Part shown: positions 29,569-31,700 of the stretch, one piece after another
How positions within the stretch are numbered: position 1 is the stretch's first letter
Layout of the letters: every line of letters starts with the position of its first letter
Virus record (IMG/VR): IMGVR_UViG_3300044729_001702
Coordinates: 1-31,700 of that record
Length of the DNA stretch: 31,700 nucleotides
Origin: a virus
Direction: 5' to 3' (one strand)
Translations under genes and position numbers: made by a program
Notes under the pieces: model-generated
Database searches by the model: none
The model's input: only the letters and a program-made list of their open reading frames with translations
Told to the model about the DNA's origin: nothing

Positions 29569-29583
29569 AACTGGAGATGACCG

Positions 29584-29811
29584 ATGAAGACCACCAAGAT
29601 TTACACCGTTCGCGACGCGATGCGAGATGCGATGCGCCTTGAGAGCGACACGCGATATCGCAGCACTTCGATTGAGTACCGGAAGCCGATTGACGCTCGG
29701 ATCGGAGTCCTTAATCGAAATGGGAAGCCGGTCTATTACGCGGTGATCGGCGGCATCTATCGCGAGTCGCTGGATATTGCCGCGATCGAGTCCGACCTCG
29801 CGAGCATCTAA
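29584..29811 (+). CDS. First early gene, unknown 75-aa protein
   Basis: A 75-aa protein, basic at the N-terminus with M-K-T-T-K-I-Y-T-V-R-D-A-M-R-D-A-M-R, then strands (A-R-I-G-V-L-N-R-N-G-K-P-V-Y-Y-A-V-I-G-G) and a short helix. Not recognised. Being first after the early promoter with a strong start cassette (GGAG 29573-29576), it is likely made soon after infection, the position of host-takeover or regulatory proteins. Confidence 0.65.
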   Translation: MKTTKIYTVRDAMRDAMRLESDTRYRSTSIEYRKPIDARIGVLNRNGKPVYYAVIGGIYRESLDIAAIESDLASI

Positions 29812-29823
29812 CCGCTCACCGGC

Positions 29824-29872
29824 TCGGCCGCGGAAACGCGACCGGGCCGATTCGCCTGCGAACGTCGCAGGC
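29824..29872 (+). other. Hairpins between first and second early genes
   Basis: A perfect hairpin GCCTGCG 29854-29860 with CGCAGGC 29866-29872 (loop AACGT) follows an imperfect one, TCGGCC 29824-29829 with GGCCGA 29845-29850. As before the first gene, two hairpins are followed by the same ribosome-site cassette. Confidence 0.6.
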
Positions 29873-29893
29873 TCGCAACGTAGGAGATGACCG

Positions 29894-30133
29894 ATGAAGA
29901 AGAACACCTGGCGACAGGACACGCTCGCTCGCGACCTTCGCGACGCGTGCAGCGACATGCGGCGATGGATGCAACTTGATCCGACCGACCTCGCGCAGAT
30001 GTCGAGCAGCGACCTGCTCGCGATGGCGGATGTCGCGATGCGTGTCTATGACGCGACGCACCTGATCATCGACGAGCGTCGCGCTAGCGAGCAGGCCGCT
30101 CGCATCGGAGGGACCGTCGATGTCAACGCCTGA
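29894..30133 (+). CDS. Unknown 79-aa early protein
   Basis: An all-helical, charged 79-aa protein (M-K-K-N-T-W-R-Q-D-T-L-A-R-D-L, S-S-D-L-L-A-M-A-D-V-A-M). No family recognised. Its start has GGAG 29883-29886 in the shared early cassette. It overlaps the following 44-aa membrane peptide by 14 nt. Confidence 0.65.
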   Translation: MKKNTWRQDTLARDLRDACSDMRRWMQLDPTDLAQMSSSDLLAMADVAMRVYDATHLIIDERRASEQAARIGGTVDVNA

Positions 30134-30254
30134 CCTGATCCTCTGCGGCCTCGCGGCCGCGATCCTCGTCCCGATGGCATTCCTCCCGTTCCTCGTCGCG
30201 GCCGGCGAGCGAGACGGGATCGTCAAGACCGGCCGCTCTGGAGATGACCGATGA
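30120..30254 (+). CDS. 44-aa single-pass membrane peptide
   Basis: ATG 30120 opens a 44-aa frame. Residues 5-28 form one strong membrane helix (L-I-L-C-G-L-A-A-A-I-L-V-P-M-A-F-L-P-F-L). A short charged tail follows (G-E-R-D-G-I-V-K-T-G-R). The stop overlaps the ERF gene start as ATGA, matching the coupling style of the real genes here. Early membrane peptides of this size in phages can block superinfection or alter host membrane proteins, but nothing here shows which. Confidence 0.6.
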   Translation: MSTPDLILCGLAAAILVPMAFLPFLVAAGERDGIVKTGRSGDDR

Positions 30255-31060
30255 AGCCTGATAAGAAAGAACCGCTTGCGGCGGCGTTCGCCGCGGCACT
30301 TGCCGAGATGCCGTCGCCGGCGCTCGACAAGGTGAACTCGGCGTTCGGCCGGTTCAAGTACGCGAGCCTCGGATCGTTCCTCGAAACCTGCCGACCGCAC
30401 CTCGCGAGGTTCGGCCTCGGACTCGCGTCGGATTTCGAGCCGATCGCGGACGGGAATCTGATGTGCTGGACTGTCATCCGCGACGCGACCGGCGAAACGC
30501 TGCGGCTCGCGCCGGTCCCGGTCAAGGTCGATCTCGCGAAGCCGCAGGCGACCGGGTCGGCGATGACATACGCCAGGCGCTACAGCCTGTCGGCGGCGCT
30601 CGGAGTCGTCGGCGACGAGGACGACGATGGCAACGCCACGAACGAGCCGAAGCAGGTTCGGCAGGTCTCGATGCTGCAGGCTCACGCGGCGACGGCGAAG
30701 CCGGTCGCGAAGCCGGTCGCGAAGCCGGTCGCGAAGCCGGTCGATACGGTCGAGCTTGATGATGGCTGGGAACGCGTCACGATCGCCTCGGTCGAGACGA
30801 AGGACGGCCAGTCGGCCAAAGGACCGTGGCGACTCTACAGCGTTCACACGAGCGGCGGCGAGCGGTTCTCGACGTTCTCCGCGACGCATGGCGGACGAGC
30901 GCTCGAACTGGTCGGCGTCGAGGCTGACGTGCTCGTGAGGGAAACCGACCGCGGCATCGAGTTGCTCGACATCCGCGGCGCGAAGTCGATTGCTAAGCCT
31001 GTCGCGAAGCCGGTCGCACCGGCGACCACAAAGGAGGACGACGATGGAATCCCGTTCTGA
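30251..31060 (+). CDS. erf: ERF-type single-strand annealing protein with OB/SSB-like C-terminus
   Basis: A 269-aa protein. Residues 1-128 are the ERF annealing domain: F-K-Y-A-S-L-G (35-41), H-L-A-R-F-G-L-G-L (50-58), A-T-G-S-A-M-T-Y-A-R-R-Y-S-L (100-113), G-D-E-D-D-D-G (121-127). A K-P-V-A linker of four units follows (150-164). Residues 173-243 look like a small OB-type beta domain (W-E-R-V-T-I-A-S-V-E, W-R-L-Y-S-V, F-S-T-F-S). Then come two more K-P-V-A units and an SSB-like acidic tip, E-D-D-D-G-I-P-F. It anneals complementary ssDNA in recombination-dependent replication. The tip would recruit host SSB partners. It starts by ATGA overlap with the membrane peptide. Confidence 0.85.
   Translation: MKPDKKEPLAAAFAAALAEMPSPALDKVNSAFGRFKYASLGSFLETCRPHLARFGLGLASDFEPIADGNLMCWTVIRDATGETLRLAPVPVKVDLAKPQATGSAMTYARRYSLSAALGVVGDEDDDGNATNEPKQVRQVSMLQAHAATAKPVAKPVAKPVAKPVDTVELDDGWERVTIASVETKDGQSAKGPWRLYSVHTSGGERFSTFSATHGGRALELVGVEADVLVRETDRGIELLDIRGAKSIAKPVAKPVAPATTKEDDDGIPF
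30695..30742 (+). repeat. 12-bp tandem repeat encoding K-P-V-A
   Basis: Four identical 12-bp units (GCGAAGCCGGTC) in the ERF gene. Related units recur at 30992-31003 (degenerate) and 31004-31015, flanking the OB-like domain. The repeat is in frame and codes a flexible linker. The window's left edge falls inside the last unit, which suggests it influenced where the contig was cut. Confidence 0.85.
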
Positions 31061-31301
31061 TGACTCGCCGTCGATCTCGCCGGAGCAGTTCGCCGCTCGG
31101 TTCGGCATCAGCCGCGACACCGTCTATCGCTGGATCAAGCAGGGCCGGCTTGATCCGATCCCGATCGGGCCTCGCGTCTGGCGGTTCCGTCCGTCGCAGG
31201 TTGAGGCGTTCATCAACGAGCCGAGGCGCGAGACGCAGTACGTCCACATTGACGAGAACCCAGGAACCGCTTGGGCAAACCGAAACGAGGTGAACCGATG
31301 A
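31044..31301 (+). CDS. Helix-turn-helix DNA-binding protein (repeat copy)
   Basis: Identical to the gene at 38-295 and part of the terminal redundancy. Here its true upstream context is visible: the ATG lies 17 bases before the end of the ERF gene. The Shine-Dalgarno AAAGGAGG (31029-31036) is made by the ERF codons for the acidic tip. Same function as the left copy; in the circular genome there is only one. Confidence 0.85.
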   Translation: MESRSDDSPSISPEQFAARFGISRDTVYRWIKQGRLDPIPIGPRVWRFRPSQVEAFINEPRRETQYVHIDENPGTAWANRNEVNR

Positions 31302-31700
31302 GACTGATCGACATCAGCGCAGACATGCAGGCGCTCGACGACCTGCTCGCCGAGGTCGGCGGCGACGTTTCCGATCCCAAGGTCGCCCAGATCGTCGACG
31401 CTTGGTTCAACGAGCTTGACCACAGCTTGACGGCCAAGATCGACAACTACGCGGCGCTCATCTCGACGATGCGAGCACGGGCAGACATCCGGAGAGCCGA
31501 GGCCGAGCGGCTCGCGCGTCGCGCCCAGGTTGACGAGGCGTCGGCCGACTGGCTCGCGTCAAGGCTGCTGGCGGCTCTGGACTCGCGAGGTATGAGAAAG
31601 GTCGAGACCGATCGGTACGCGGTCTCGGTCGTCGGCAACGGTGGAAAGGCTCCGCTCCTCGTTGACGGCGACGTGCCGGCGGAGTTCCTGAAGACCGTGA
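31298..31700 (+). CDS. Siphovirus Gp157-family protein (repeat copy, truncated by window end)
   Basis: The first 134 codons of the gene at 292-801, running off the window. Compared with the left copy it has four silent third-position changes and Lys100 to Arg. No stop or frameshift occurs. It is not a pseudogene; it is cut only by the contig end. Confidence 0.85.
   Translation, partial: MRLIDISADMQALDDLLAEVGGDVSDPKVAQIVDAWFNELDHSLTAKIDNYAALISTMRARADIRRAEAERLARRAQVDEASADWLASRLLAALDSRGMRKVETDRYAVSVVGNGGKAPLLVDGDVPAEFLKTV

Larger units (their letters stand above)
29225..29583 (+). promoter_or_regulatory. Non-coding control region
   Basis: The largest gap in the genome (359 bp). In order it holds: hairpin CGGCG/CGCCG (29254-29258 with 29263-29267), a 12-bp palindrome CTCCGGCCGGAG (29277-29288), hairpin TGCCGC/GCGGCA (29304-29309 with 29315-29320), an intrinsic terminator (29329-29366), a GGCCC x3 tandem (29405-29419), a promoter (29497-29524) and two leader hairpins (29531-29549, 29550-29568). 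No convincing gene lies in it on either strand. Confidence 0.7.
31007..31700. repeat. Terminal direct repeat, right copy
   Basis: Right-hand copy of the 694-bp repeat that also opens the window. It differs at 31570, 31573, 31579, 31596 and 31663. All five differences lie in the Gp157-like gene; four are third-codon-position and silent, one (31596) changes Lys100 to Arg. The window ends inside that gene, so the right copy is cut by the contig end and not by a biological boundary. Confidence 0.95.

Noticed and set aside
29365-29580. 71-aa + strand open frame in the control region
   Set aside because: No ribosome site, overlaps the terminator T-run, promoter and leader hairpins, and has Pro/Arg-rich composition.
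30695-30742. CRISPR-like or satellite array
   Set aside because: Units are contiguous 12-mers without spacers, in frame with the ERF gene, encoding a K-P-V-A linker.
29816-31120. 434-aa open frame on the minus strand opposite the early genes
   Set aside because: Arg/Asp/His-rich translation typical of antisense to GC-rich genes. The + strand has ERF motifs and good ribosome sites.

Overview
This window is a complete, slightly over-long copy of a small tailed-phage (siphovirus-like) genome. Positions 1-694 recur at 31007-31700 with five single-base differences, so the repeat unit is 31,006 bp and the contig is circular or circularly permuted. Every gene I can support is on the + strand. The DNA is GC-rich (about 60-65% by eye), and genes are packed with ATGA, GTGA, TTGA or TGATG stop/start overlaps. 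No host gene, tRNA, integrase, repressor, DNA polymerase or convincing endolysin is visible. The host is probably a high-GC bacterium, but the sequence does not identify it.

Layout, read round the circle. The only clear promoter (29497-29524) lies just after the only clear intrinsic terminator (29329-29366). It heads an early/replication module (29584 through the repeat to about 5.4 kb). That module holds small unknown proteins, a 44-aa membrane peptide, an ERF-type single-strand annealing protein with an SSB-like tail, a helix-turn-helix protein, a Siphovirus Gp157-family protein and a replication-initiator-like protein with a possible internal origin. It continues with a run of small unknown proteins, a PD-(D/E)XK-like protein and a RusA-type Holliday-junction resolvase. 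A metallophosphoesterase follows at 5.4-6.3 kb.

From 6.3 to 10.2 kb come an Fn3-like protein, a probable lysis cassette (membrane coiled-coil protein, two-TM holin-like protein, lipoprotein-like ORF with an overlapping membrane ORF), a repeat-containing tail fibre, a LamG-like lectin and a small tail-associated protein. Next are a SAM methyltransferase and a ParB-domain DNA methyltransferase (10.2-11.9 kb).

The virion module runs from 11.9 to 29.2 kb: small and large terminase, a 926-aa portal fused to a MuF-type domain, HK97-type prohead protease, major capsid protein, decoration-like protein, a methyltransferase-like/glycosyltransferase fusion, head-tail connectors, tail terminator, tail tube, tail chaperones (probable frameshift pair), a very short tape measure, tail-tip proteins, two cysteine-rich proteins and a lectin-like tail protein. 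The terminator follows.

Together this encodes ERF/RusA-type recombination-linked replication, HK97-type capsid assembly and a short non-contractile tail. The most distinctive points are the ERF-OB-SSB-tip fusion, the portal-MuF fusion, the virion-module glycosyltransferase paralogous to a separate methyltransferase, the cysteine-rich tail proteins, two places where reading frames overlap oddly, and the single promoter/terminator junction.
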